NCBI RefSeq assembly: GCF_033807575.1
Contig: NC_084706.1
Coordinates: forward strand, 24,590,725-24,654,724
Direction: 5' to 3'
DNA length: 64,000 bases
DNA from: Cydia pomonella
Lineage: Eukaryota > Arthropoda > Insecta > Lepidoptera > Tortricidae
Shown here: piece after piece, positions 1-9,444 of the stretch
Layout: each line of letters opens with the position of its first letter
Numbering within the stretch: position 1 is the first letter of the stretch
Translations under genes and position numbers: made by a program
The notes under the pieces: generated by a model
What the model was told of the DNA's origin: nothing
The model's input: the letters and a program-made list of their open reading frames with translations, nothing else
The model's database searches: none

Positions 1-540
1 CAAAAGATATAAACACATTATAAAAAACCTAACCTAGGGTGCCGCCAGCAGCGGGGCAGGGCCCAAGCTGCCGGTGGTCAGGGCCGCAGAGAGAGGAACC
101 GACGTACTATACGCGCCGTGTCCAAAATTACTGCCTTCTGCATCTGACCCTTGATCCAGCCACCTAACGAGAGTCTCTCTAGGTGTTGGTCGAGACTCTT
201 CGCTATGAGACCGTTCGACCGTTATTATTATTATATGTCAATCTGTGTAAGATTGCCTAAAAATATTTATATTTATTAATTAAAACAAATGTAAAATTAT
301 AAGTAGCTATATAATAATAATATATATTCGAATAATACGTATTCGAATCAGTCTCTTTTTTTGGTGTGTTCGTCAACTATCCGAATTAAGGCTATAAAAA
401 AATATACACTATATACAGCAGTGAGCTGTTGTCTACGCTCGCGTGACCCCTCCATTGTATTTGCATAATCTAAAGGGGTGTTAAGCGTTAAGCGTCATCT
501 TACTCGATTACACACTGAAGTTAAAATAAATATCAGACTC
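1..540. other. Unassigned repeat-like segment with a GC-rich block
   Basis: Bases 35-200 are much more GC-rich than the surroundings and are followed by AT-rich sequence. No ORF of note. The block resembles the 3' untranslated part of a dispersed lepidopteran retroelement, but no second copy lies in this window, so this is impression only. Bases 240-540 show nothing I can name. Confidence 0.25.
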
Positions 541-559
541 AGGTTTAATGATAAATATA

Positions 560-1023
560 CACTGGCCCTTGAAGCCGTGGAGACTATACGTCTCTGTCAT
601 ATTGTATAATATACTTGACTTGGTACATACTAGTTATGTATTCTGTAGCATTAGTTTATGAGACTGCTAGCTAACAGTCCAGACGCGGTTTATTTATTTA
701 GTATAAATTTTATTTTGACACTTGGAGAGACTTTACACCTCCAAATTTTATTAATATTAGTACTCTGACATTGGGGACCTTTTACATCTCCAGATTTAAT
801 GTGTTTTTAACCATAGAGACTATACATCTCTATTGTATTGTAGTAATTATTTATTTTAAGATTATTATAATGTAATGTTTACCCAGGTATTGGCTGTTGT
901 ATTTATAAATGTTGTTATGTATTTTTCATGTCACTATATGATGTTACTATGAATGTTGTATTGACTTGTAAAAGAGCCCTTGAGGCCTACTTGCAGAATA
1001 AATTTTTGAATTTTGAATTTTTT
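560..1023 (+). repeat. LINE-type 3' UTR and tail, copy 1 (pair of 33567-34040)
   Basis: Almost identical over about 440 bases to 33600-34040. It ends in GAATAAA followed by a TTTTGAA-rich tail, as expected for a target-primed non-LTR 3' end. It contains four spaced stem-loops with the pattern GAGAC-TATAC-GTCTC (580-594), GGAG...CTCC (724-742), GGGGA...TCTCC (773-791) and AGAGA...TCTCT (815-831). No coding part is left, so the clade cannot be named. The two copies share all four hairpins, so these belong to the parent element. Confidence 0.7.
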
Positions 1024-1189
1024 TGAAGCTGTAAAAATCTAATTTCTAGGTTAACTCAATCAAAACATACGTTCGTTTTCGATATTTCATACATATCAAT
1101 TTTTAAAAACTTAATAGGGTGCCTTTAGAAAACGGATTTTAAAAAGTTGTAGCACTGTTTTGGATCACAATACGACCGCCATTGATTTA

Positions 1190-1550
1190 ATTAGCAATCT
1201 TGAGGTCTTTCTAGTGGGCTTGTATCGATTCGAATTCTTTGTTTTAGGCTTTCGCTCGATAGAGAAACATAGGTCTAAAATAACCTTACAAAATGATAAA
1301 GATAATTAAAGATAAAACATAGAGAAAGTTTATTATTCAAGTAGGCATATTACAATGCGCTTATGAACGTCAAATAAAGCTACACCGGCTCTAACTCTAC
1401 ACCCCTGGCCCGAGAAGAAAAAATGAAAAGAAAAGAAAAAATTAAGAGTGAAATTATACACAAAAGCTATAAATATGAAAATTACTTCTAAACATCGGCA
1501 ATATCATGTTTGAGGGAACGTATCGATTACTTTTTTATTTATTTCAACGT
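1190..1550 (+). repeat. Unclassified repeat, copy 1 (pair of 13675-14065), interrupted
   Basis: Two blocks match 13675-13780 and 14000-14065 in the same order: one around the 'cgctc(g/a)atagag' segment, and one beginning 'cacaaaagctataaatatgaaa' at about 1459. The middle (about 1295-1420) is replaced by an antisense LINE-like tail that on the minus strand reads through 'cctacttgaataataaact'. The second copy has a different insertion in the same interval, so the parent repeat is older than both insertions. Confidence 0.5.
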
Positions 1551-1742
1551 ACAAAAACTTTAAACTGCTCTCAGGCACGCTTACGCTCAGTGAGAGTGCA
1601 AGAAGTACACGAACTTAGTGCACCGAAAAAAAAATACAAAGGAATTGGTTTTAAAAATTGCGTTTAATATCGGTTTATTTCTGTTTTACTCCGAACTTTC
1701 ATAAGAATGCGATCGTTTTAAGAACGTTATTGTAACCTTCAA

Positions 1743-2168
1743 AACCGGTTTATTCGACGAGCGACGACGACGAGACGTGCGGCCGGCTTGGTGGCTTGGT
1801 GGTGTGCCACCCAAATAAAGACACTGACATAGGAAAAACCGGTTTTTGTTGTTCTAAACCGGTTAATATAACAAGAACTTTATGAAATATATTCTCTTAA
1901 AAACTGGTTTAAAAAAAAAGGTTTTAAAAACGCAACCAAAATAAATAAATTTGCGCCAAGTACATGATAACGGTTTGGATATTTAACCGGTTTCCGAGCC
2001 TTGGTTTGCGTGACAAATTATTATCGTAAAACATTCAATAACTATGGATCTAAAAAATATGTAACATAACTTACGATTGGGAAAAGCGAAATACAGTTTT
2101 TAAGTATTTGACAAGTAGGGAATGTAAACCGGTTTTTAATTGTACGGAATGCCGGTCAATAACCGGTT
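1743..2168. promoter_or_regulatory. Cluster of AACCGGTT palindromes, candidate Grainyhead/CP2-type enhancer
   Basis: Six perfect AACCGGTT octamers occur at 1743, 1837, 1857, 1985, 2127 and 2161, plus one AACTGGTT at 1902. Chance would give far fewer than one in 426 bases of this composition. AACCGGTT is the known recognition sequence of the Grainyhead/CP2 family, which controls epidermal and epithelial genes in insects. Flanks of the sites differ from one another, so it does not look like a tandem repeat. Function is inference. A motif-rich transposon is the main alternative. Confidence 0.4.
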
Positions 2169-2444
2169 ATTAACCGAAATTTCGTACAAATAAAAACGAT
2201 AAATGATACCTAGGTATTGTTTGTGCTCTAAGGGTTAATCGGGGCGGGCAACAATATCTTTAACCTCACACCATATGGAACGCCAAAATAAAAGTGCCAC
2301 ATTACATTACTCTCATTCGCGTTCCGATCGATGCTATATCTGTATCTCGCTGATAACAGCGGGGCGCCCAAAATTGACCCGAAGGGGAGTCCGGGCAAGT
2401 TGGATCGGCGGGAGAGTTGGACTCCAAAACAAAACAATAAATTA

Positions 2445-2765
2445 ACTTTTTTATTTTATTTTATACTACGTCGGTGGCAAACAAGCATACGGCCCGCCTG
2501 ATGGTTACCAGTCTCCTTAGCCTATGTACGCCTGCAACTCCAGAGGAGTTAGATGCGCGTTGCCGACCCTAAACCCGCCCCCCCTCATTGAGCTCTGGCA
2601 ACCTTACTCACCGGCAGGAACACAACACTATGAGTGGGGTCTAGTGTTATTTGGCTGCTGTTTTCTGTAAGGTACTAGGAGGTACTTCCCCAGTCGGGCT
2701 CTGCTCTAGATCTGGAATGACATCCACTGGCTGTGCCCTACCACACAAAGCAAGACTTTTAATTA
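2445..2765 (-). repeat. LINE 3' tail, CATCAGGCGGGCC family (antisense)
   Basis: Read on the minus strand this is the 3' end of the element whose reverse-transcriptase C-terminus is seen at 11400-11660: a CGGCAACGCGCAT block, CATCAGGCGGGCCGTATGC, then CCACCGACGTAGTATAAAA and an A-rich tail. The 5' extension (CACACAAAGC...) matches 15530-15600 and 25811-25945. At least ten copies of this tail lie in the window. Confidence 0.75.
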
Positions 2766-2984
2766 TTTAATTTTCAGCATTTCTGTAGTGGAACTGTTCA
2801 AACAGTTTTCAGGGCTTGTATTTGTAACGTATTTTGTTCGTAGAATAATATATTAATTAAGTAGAGAGTAAGAATATTACATCACAGAAACAAAAAAACA
2901 CGTGTGCCTCATTTAAAAAAACTTATCCGCGTTCCGACGATCGATGCGACAGGCGCGTTAAAAAACAACTTTGCTCTCTTGTAA

Positions 2985-3190
2985 AAAAAAACTATTATCG
3001 GCTTGGGAACTAAAGAAAACATTCTCAAGGACTTCCAATAATTCATACTGTTTTTTGGCTTATCTTAGATTGGATAATCCAAAAAAACAGTCTCGAAATA
3101 TTTCAAAAATGAATATTGTTTTTCCCTCTATCTTAGGTTGGAGAAATCAGCAGAAATTCTCAAAAACCTCCCAAAAATTAAAGCTACAGT
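2985..3190 (+). pseudogene. Decayed tandem copies of the 5' half of the 5765 exon
   Basis: Three segments resemble the start of the exon at 5765. The best begins after an acceptor-like CTCTATCTTAG at 3122-3132 and translates LEKSAEILKNLPKIK before a stop, against LEKSAENILKNLQDIENKE in the intact exon. A second, poorer copy follows CTTATCTTAG at about 3069, and a third, more degraded, starts near 3010. The transmembrane part is absent from all of them. Either duplicated alternative exons that have decayed, or a short repeat that also contributed to the live exon. Confidence 0.45.
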
Positions 3191-3647
3191 AGGCGCTCAG
3201 TAATTAAGCGCTCGCATATCTGTCACGTCAAGTGATCCGCCAGTAACTCAGCTGAACGCCGGGTTACAGAGCGACTGCATTCTTTGTGTGATTTTGCTCC
3301 CGCTCGGCAATCCGATCTTGTGGGCAGTTGAAAACAAATGCTTTAATGACACTTTACTGACTTTGAGGAAGTTAAGAGGAATTATTATTAACAGAATATA
3401 TTATAGTAAGAAGCAAAATTAAAATAAACGAATTTTTCGTTAAGAGGGAAGAATAGGGTTTCGAATCTAACGAAATAACGGTATTTTTTCTATGAAATTC
3501 CATTTCGGGAGTAAACGGTTTTCACTAACTAAATCTTAACAAACCACTTTGATTTTAATGTCGCTTCAGCATAATATATCCAAGGTTTATTAATTATTAT
3601 CATAGGTTTCGCTTTAAATTTTTTTTTTTTTGTTTTGCTAATTATGA

Positions 3648-4990
3648 ATAAAAAAAGCGGCTAAGTGCGAGTCGGACTCGCGCATGAAGGGTTCCGTACA
3701 ATTTAAGACGTATTAAAAAAAAATCTTCTTATTAGATCTTGTTCAACATTTTACCACTTTGGACACACATTTTACCACTTTGGAAGTGTCTCTCGCGCAA
3801 AGTATTCAGTTTAGAAAAAAATGATATTAGGAACCTAAATATCATTTTTGAAGACCTATCCATAGATACCCCACACGTATATGTTTGATGAAAAAAAAAT
3901 TTTTAAAATTTTATGACGTATTAAAAAAAAACTACTCACTAGATCTCGTTCAAACCAATTTTCTGTGGAAGTTTGCATGGTAATGTATATCATATATTTT
4001 TTTTAGATTTTTCATTCTGTTATTTTAGAAGTTACAGGGGGGGGACACACTTTTTTTCACTTTGGAAGGTTCTCTCGCACAAACTATTCAGTTTAGAAAA
4101 AAATGATATTAGAAACCTTAATATCATTTTTGAAGACCTATCCATAGATACCCCACACGTATGGGTATGATGAAAAATATTTTTTTTTTTTAATTTCATG
4201 ACGTATTAAAAAAAAACTACTTACTAGATCTCGTTCAAACCAATTTTCGGTGGAAGTTTACATGGCAATGTATATCATATATTTTTTTTAGATTTTTCAT
4301 TCTGTTATTTTAGAAGTTACAGGGGGGGGGGACACACTTTTTTTCACTTTGGAAGGTTCTCTCGCGCAAACTATTCAGTTTAGAAAAAAATGGTATTAGA
4401 AACCTTAATATCATTTTTGAAGACCTATCCATAGATACCCCACACGTATGGGTATGATGAAAAAATTTTTTTTTTTTAATTTCATGACGTATTAAAAAAA
4501 AACTACTTACTAGATCTCGTTCAAACCAATTTTCGGTGGAAGTTTACATGGCAATGTATATCATATATTTTTTTTAGATTTTTCATTCTGTTATTTTAGA
4601 AGTTACGGGGGGGGGGGACACACATTTTACCACTTTGGAAGTGTCTCTCGCGCAAACTATTCATTTTAGAAAAAAATGATATTAGAAACCTCAATATCAT
4701 TTTTGAAGACCGATCCAATAGATACCCCACACGTATGGGTTTGATGAAAAAAGATTTTTTGAGTTTCAGTTCTAAGTATGGGGAACCCCCAAAATTTATT
4801 GTTTTTTTTTTCTATTTTTGTGTGAAAATCTTAATGCGGTTCATAGAATACATCCACTTACCAAGTTTGAACAGTACAGCTCTTATAGTTTCGGAAAAAA
4901 GTGGCTGTGACAGAATCGGACAGACAGACGGACATGACGAATCTATAAGGGTTCCGTTTTTTGCCATTTGGCTACGGAACCCTAAAAAGA
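3648..4990 (+). mobile_element. AAGTGCGAGTCGGACTCGC / GGGTTCCGT element with expanded internal array
   Basis: Noncoding lepidopteran element beginning AAAGCGGCTAAGTGCGAGTC and ending GGCTACGGAACCCTAAAAA. Compared with the single-unit copies at 14085-14640 (antisense) and 40292-40835, this copy carries an internal unit of about 286 bases repeated in tandem. 'gacgtattaaaaaaaa' recurs at about 3708, 3915, 4200 and 4487, the first unit being shortened to 207 bases. Homopolymer runs of G and A/T in each unit vary in length. No transposase. The mobilising family is unknown to me. Confidence 0.7.
3700..4640 (+). repeat. Tandem array, about 286-bp unit, roughly 3.5 copies
   Basis: Successive units share 'ctagatctcgttcaaacc', a poly-G run of 8-10, 'tctctcgcgcaaa', and 'tccatagataccccacacg'. 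Spacing is 285 and 287 bases for the two full periods. The last units are closest to each other, suggesting growth by unequal exchange from the right side. Confidence 0.75.
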
Positions 4991-5188
4991 CAGAAGACCT
5001 AGAAACCTAGATTATCATTGTGTCAATAAAATACTAAAAAACCATGGAGAATGGAAAATATTTAGAAGTGGAAGAACATTTTCTCTTTATATATATCAAA
5101 TATATTTATACGATCCCTTGATATATTTCCCTCTAAAGCATCATTTTCCTCTTCCGCAACCGAAAACGTTTAACATGTTGAACATAAT

Positions 5189-5640
5189 TGACGACCGGTC
5201 TGGCCTCGTGGGTATGAAGCCGATGGTCCCGGGTTCAAATCCTGGTAAGGGCATTTATTCGTGTGATGAGCATGGATATTTGTTCCTGAGTCATGGGTGT
5301 TTTCTATGTATTTAATTATTTATATGTTATATATATCGTTGTCTAAGTACCCTCAACACAAGCCTTATTGAGCTTACTGTGGGACTTAGTCAATTTGTGT
5401 AATAATGTCCTATAATATTTGTGGGGACATATATACATACATAGACATATACATCGACCGACGTTGTGTCCGTTATAGAAACAGTGAAATTGTTCTGATA
5501 AGAACAGTTTATAGATCGATCGATTGACACTCTGCGGTTAAGCAGAGAAACGGTGACGTTTGCTCTAACAAGAGCAGTTTTGAGTTTGCCCTGAGAAGGG
5601 CAAACTCAATATAATGTCCTATAATATTTATTTATATATA
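5189..5640 (+). mobile_element. tRNA-derived SINE with internal hairpin-rich insertion
   Basis: The head has a tRNA-like A box (GGTCTGGCCTCGTGGGT) and B box (GGGTTCAAATCCTGG), followed by the family body ('gtgtgatgagcatgg', 'ctgagtcatgggtgttttc', 'cttactgtgggacttag'). Against the copy at 21028-21278 the head lacks about 13 bases (AGTGACCCTGCCT). The 3' end is duplicated around an insertion at 5421-5610. Not a functional tRNA: no closable acceptor stem or anticodon arm. Confidence 0.75.
5421..5610. mobile_element. 190-bp insertion made of consecutive stem-loops, 19-bp TSD
   Basis: Flanked by perfect 19-bp direct repeats ATAATGTCCTATAATATTT at 5402-5420 and 5611-5629. Inside are four hairpins in a row: TGTTCT/AGAACA (5491-5506), CTCTGC/GCAGAG (5530-5547), TGCTCT/AGAGCA (5561-5576) and GAGTTTGCCCT/AGGGCAAACTC (5582-5607). 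No ORF, no poly(A). The long duplication suggests target-primed retrotransposition of a structured RNA. A recombination-made duplication of the SINE end is the alternative. Confidence 0.5.
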
Positions 5641-5764
5641 ATAGTAATGAGACCCAACATCTTGCGATTATTGCTGTTTTCTATATTAAACTTACTTATC
5701 TCCATACAAATCCAATAATCGGGGAAAATTTACTAGTTAATAATATTTTTTCTCTTTGTTTTAG

Positions 5765-5975
5765 ATTGGAAAAATCAGCAGAGAATATTCTCAAAAATCT
5801 CCAGGATATTGAAAATAAAGAAATAATGGAGTTCCATGGTAACGCATGGAGCGCGCTGGGCGGCGCCGTGGTCGGTGCTGGTTCAGTGCTGGTCGTGGCT
5901 GCGTTCATACTGCTGTGGAGGAAGCCGAGAAAGAGGGAGCCACCGCTGCTGGCGCCGATGGACGTGAGCCAAAGT
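5765..5975 (+). CDS. Internal exon encoding a single-pass transmembrane segment
   Basis: A pyrimidine-rich tract and TTTTAG at 5755-5764 precede it, and a GTGAGT donor follows at 5976. The reading frame uses one leading base, then 70 codons, ending in phase 0. The protein starts with a charged helix-like stretch (LEKSAENILKNLQDIENKE), then a hydrophobic segment of about 20 residues (ALGGAVVGAGSVLVVAAFIL), then the basic stop-transfer sequence WRKPRKRE and PPLLAPMD. This is the layout of a type I membrane protein, outside to cytoplasm. GC-rich codon use differs sharply from the AT-rich surroundings. I do not recognise the protein. A GTGAGC inside the exon at 5964 is an alternative donor, also phase 0. 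Possible partners downstream are 51974-52135 and 63544-63690. Decayed relatives of its 5' part lie at 2985-3190. Confidence 0.6.
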
Positions 5976-6900
5976 GTGAGTTGTTTTATGTCTTCAATTA
6001 TAGGAAAAGAACAAAATATGCAAGCCAATATTAGTAGAAAAAGGCGAAATGAAAATTTATTCTGCGTTTATTTGAATGGGAAAGCTGGCTTGCTAGAAAA
6101 TGACGGAGTTCCACGTTGTTTACTATCGACATAATATAATAAAATAATAGGTTATCTGTATGAATGGCAAGCAAGGACCGAGGCAAATTTTTGCGCAAAT
6201 GCTGTCACCATCAACGCTCCTGATAGTACATTTTAATTCATTCGTCCATTAAAAGTCAATCATCAGACTTTACCTTTTCAATTTAAAACCCGATAATCTC
6301 CCTTTGAAGTTTTTTATTATTAAAAAACATAGCGACTAAAGATGTTTTTAGCAGAATTCGAAGGACAATTTTGTCAAGTGCCTTCATCGATTTTCAGCTT
6401 GAATGAACTTGTTTTCATCTAATAACGGGTTTTAAAGGGTAATTTTGTTAAAAAAGGAGTATTAATTTTGGCTTACTTAATTTTGTTTACATTATCCTAA
6501 TCGTTTTAAAAACATTATTGCTTAAACGATGACTCAACCATATCCCATTTATGTATTGTAGGTTATAGGACTTATAGGTTCACCTATCTTTTAGGAAATT
6601 AAATATTTTCTTTTATGCCGTTTAGTACAGTTTTGTGACGTGTCGGAAGTCTCGGTCACCGAAATGTACCTATGGGGCGGCAGATTTTCTTTGCCATGTC
6701 GGGATTGGTCTCATGGTAAAAGACCAATATATCCACCCTTTAGACTCTAAAGTTTAGAGTATGGTCATACATAACAAAATTAACCTGTTGATCTCAATTA
6801 TTTTGCCGGCGAAGTCAACAACGACGCACGTCTTAATATTGAACTTGGCTCTCATTTCACATTAATGTTTTTGGTTCCCACCAAAATATTATTAGAATAC
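5976..6900. other. Presumed intron, nothing recognised
   Basis: AT-rich, without ORFs or matches to other parts of the window that I could find. If the 5765-5975 exon is real, this is its downstream intron. Confidence 0.4.
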
Positions 6901-6904
6901 ACAG

Positions 6905-7665
6905 ATTTTAGGGTTCCGTACCAAAAAGGTACAAAAGGAACCCTTATGGTGCGACTCTGTCCGTCCGTCCGTCCGTCTGTCACACCGCTAAATATGTCGA
7001 GACCCACATAAGCTATCGATTTGAAATTTGCAATTTTGTTATTTTATTTTTAATAACTATGGGAAATTCCCAATATAAAAAGGAGGCAACTAGGTCAAGT
7101 GAGGTATCATTTGAAACAGCTGAAATTGCCCATTCCAAAAATTTTTTTTATTATATTTTAGTAGTGGAAAAAAATGATTTATGGAGGAAAATATGAAAAG
7201 AATACCCCCCCCCCCCCCCTTTATCTCCGAAGTTAACGGAAAGAAAAATTATTAAGTTTTTAAATAATATTAACATTACTATAAATTTTACACGAAAAAT
7301 ATAATCACTCACAAATCACTTGGTAACATTTTTTTAAATTAAAAAATTTCCAAATTCAGTTTGCAATTTAACCAACTATAAGTGTGTTTATTACACTGGA
7401 AATTGCTATGAGATTACATTAAAGACACTTTTTTCAAATAAAAGAATCATTTTTTAAATCGGTTCACATGATAGAGAATTATCGTCGAAAAATCAACATC
7501 CGTGCATTACATCGCGAATTAGACAGTTTGCCGATAGATGGCGCTGTACACAATTATACTTAGGATACTTCTTTCGCCTTTATAGTTACACAAGATAATT
7601 TAAAGTTTGTACGGAACCCTCGGAGCGCGAGTAAAACGAACTCACACTTGACCGGTTTTTTTTAT
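6905..7665 (-). mobile_element. GGGTTCCGT element, second subfamily (antisense)
   Basis: Begins TTTAGGGTTCCGTACC and ends GTACGGAACCCTCGGAGCGC ... TTGACCGGTTTTTT, so on the minus strand it has the same end signals as the elements at 3648 and 14085, but the inside is different. It contains a short CCGT run (about 6958-6977), a C14-like run near 7207 and the 'gatggcgctgtaca' segment. About 760 bases, noncoding. Confidence 0.6.
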
Positions 7666-7777
7666 TTTGTAGAGGATCGATCACCTTCCAAAGAAGGGAA
7701 TGTCTGTCATGATACGCAATTTTGTGCAAGTTTATCGTAAAGAGAGTTGTGTATGGAAGCGCATAGTAAGGGTACAG

Positions 7778-7892
7778 AGAGCCTACCGCGAACGAACCAC
7801 GTTCGACGTGTTGCCTCCCTGGTACGCTTACATACGAATTTACAAGTGCGATAGAGAGGCAACATGTCGAACGTGGTTCGCGGTAGGCCCTC
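7778..7892. mobile_element. MITE, GGCCTACCGCGAAC family, full hairpin
   Basis: Terminal inverted repeats of about 38 bases (GCCTACCGCGAACGAACCAC ... CGGTAGGC) around a 40-base loop, so the whole element folds into one hairpin. Relatives: 9990-10118 (full), 37163-37260 and 51497-51580 (left halves only). Confidence 0.75.
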
Positions 7893-8084
7893 AGAATAGA
7901 CTCAAAGATAATCAGTGACGCAAACCGCCACTTGTGTGGGTGGATCTACTGGATCAAATATAATTTCCTTCTTTTGTGCGCCATGTTGATAAAAAAAGAT
8001 AATAGACATTTATACGAGGACCACAAAACATGTACGAACATGTACAGAGAACAAAAGTAGTATTTATTTCACTGTAAGTCTGTA
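7893..8084. other. Unassigned
   Basis: Short AT-rich spacer with 'catgtacgaacatgtac'. Nothing supported. Confidence 0.3.
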
Positions 8085-8220
8085 CTGATTTTCTTTTCCG
8101 CACCAATTGTAAGTTTCTGTTTGGCCCAATGTTTGACTGGTAGAGAATGCTTTAAGGCATTAAGTCCGCCATTTTTACTCTTTTGTATTGGGCAATAAAG
8201 GTTAAATAAATAAATAAAAT
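8085..8220 (+). repeat. LINE 3' UTR, TGGTAGAGAATGC family, solo tail
   Basis: Matches the 3' UTR of the LINE at 43660-44195: 'gactggtagagaatgc', 'ggcattaagt(c/t)cgccattt', then GCAATAAAG and an AAATAAATAAAT tail. The coding part is absent, so this is a strongly 5'-truncated insertion. Confidence 0.65.
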
Positions 8221-8344
8221 ATACATAAGCAGACATTACAAAAATAACATTTGTATATGTTTAATGTTAAAAACAAATGTACTCGTTAATATAATCAATT
8301 CTTAGTATAAGTATATATGTTTACTCATGTAAGTGAATCTGGGG

Positions 8345-8960
8345 GCACAGCAGTGCCCCCGCAAAGACAAGGAAAGCGAAGCGCAAGGGCACTACCTACC
8401 TTTTCTCGAAGCGCTTCGCCATTTTTTTGAACCCTCATAACTTGGGTTTGGATTAAGATAAACAAAATTCTCGGGATATAATGTCAATAGTGGACTTAAG
8501 CATACAAAATTTAAATTGCATAGCTTTCATACTTTAGATTTTATTCATATCTAAAAAAAAACCGATTTCGTCACTGACTTACTCACTCACTGATGATCAT
8601 CAAAACCTTTAGGGTACTTCCTGATGTCCTAGGTACCTGAAATTTCGTATGTAGGATAGTATTTGTACACAAACGATAAAAAAAAAATCAAAAACTAGAG
8701 ATTTTTGCTCTTAAGGGGGTGAAAAGGGGGTGGAATTTTGTATGGGGTATTAATAACCGCTGAACCAATTTAGTAGAAATTTGGCATGTAGATCGTTTTT
8801 GTTATGGGGAAGGATATACCTATAGAATAGTTTTCAATCCCATAACCCCAAGCAAGGGTGAAAAGGGGGTGAAAAAGGCGTTAGGAGTGGGAGAGGGTTG
8901 ATGTTTATATAGAGAATATTTTAGGATTTTTAATAGTAAATCACCCCCAACCCTTTAAAT
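8345..8960 (+). repeat. Unclassified repeat H, copy 1 (inverted partner of 45107-45700)
   Basis: Over about 500 bases this is the reverse complement of 45107-45700, including 'tctcgaagcgcttcg', 'ctcgggatataatgtcaatag', the 'ctcactcactgatgatca' block and the 'aaaagggggtg' runs. A fragment of the same repeat is at 16797-16885. Near the left end is a perfect 8-bp hairpin GGGGGCAC-AGCA-GTGCCCCC (8350-8369), and a GC-rich hairpin sits at the equivalent place in the second copy. A Helitron-like origin is possible, but the diagnostic CTRR end was not found. Confidence 0.55.
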
Positions 8961-9164
8961 TAGGGGATGGAAGATTGTCATAAGTGACTTACAAAAAGAA
9001 ATTTAATCCCATCAAAACCATTTTCATGTAAAATATAGCCAAAACGACACCATAAGGCTCACACTGTCAAAAAAATATCAGATCTCTTGTAGAGCCAAGC
9101 TTCTAACTCTACAAGCCCTAACTTTACAAACTCTACTCCTTAGTATAAGTAATAAAAAATAATT

Positions 9165-9295
9165 AATAGTGAATAAATTTTTCGCCTTACGCCAATGTGA
9201 CGGTAGCGAAAAATTTTTTTACTCCCATAGAAAATGACGTCAAGGTCAGACAGCCAAAATGTATGAAACAGCCAAATTTTATGCAGGCGTCCATA
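9165..9295 (+). repeat. Fragment of the CACCTGCAATAATTTAC foldback family
   Basis: Shares 'ctcccatagaaaat', 'aaggt(c/t)agacag' and 'gaaacagcca' with 60730-60800 in the same order. The termini are missing. Confidence 0.45.
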
Positions 9296-9297
9296 AT

Positions 9298-9444
9298 GGC
9301 TCCTCTACACGATGGCCCAGCGTAGGCCAGTCCAAGGGACGCATTTATGCGTTAGAGGGAGCAAGTGATATTGCTATCTCATTTCACCGCATAGCTGCGT
9401 CCCTTAGACTGGCCTACGCTTGGTCATCGTGTAGAGGAGCCGTA
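9298..9444. mobile_element. MITE with about 46-bp terminal inverted repeats
   Basis: GGCTCCTCTACACGATGG at the left and CATCGTGTAGAGGAGCC at the right, continuing inward as 'cagcgtaggccagtc' / 'gactggcctacgct' and 'aagggacgca' / 'tgcgtccctt'. The loop is about 50 bases. Single copy in the window. Confidence 0.75.

Larger units (their letters stand above)
3436..5135 (+). repeat. Unclassified repeat R, copy 1, split by a 1.35-kb insertion
   Basis: The left part (3436-3648, with 'tttcgggag' and 'ttttcactaactaaatcttaac') and the right part (4990-5135, with 'ggagaatggaaaatatttag') match 10640-10765 plus 10995-11215 in the same order. They also match, antisense, 30213-30330 plus 29465-29638. Copy 1 is split by the element at 3648-4990. 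All three copies are interrupted by different transposons. No coding capacity seen. Confidence 0.6.

Noticed and set aside
4735..5010. 91-codon ORF, repeated antisense at 14072-14332
   Set aside because: Both lie in the 3' part of the noncoding GGGTTCCGT element. Similarity is due to the repeat, and the frame carries homopolymer stretches rather than a conserved protein.
5210..5250. Possible tRNA gene (good B box at 5231)
   Set aside because: No acceptor or anticodon stem can be closed. Body and copies identify it as a SINE. The same applies at 21214, 38630, 50580 and 19640.
5696..6028. 110-codon minus-strand ORF
   Set aside because: Shadow of the plus-strand exon at 5765-5975, which has acceptor, donor and a sensible transmembrane topology.
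8350..8369. Helitron 3' hairpin
   Set aside because: The hairpin is perfect, but no CTRR terminus or AT insertion context could be shown, so the family was left unclassified.
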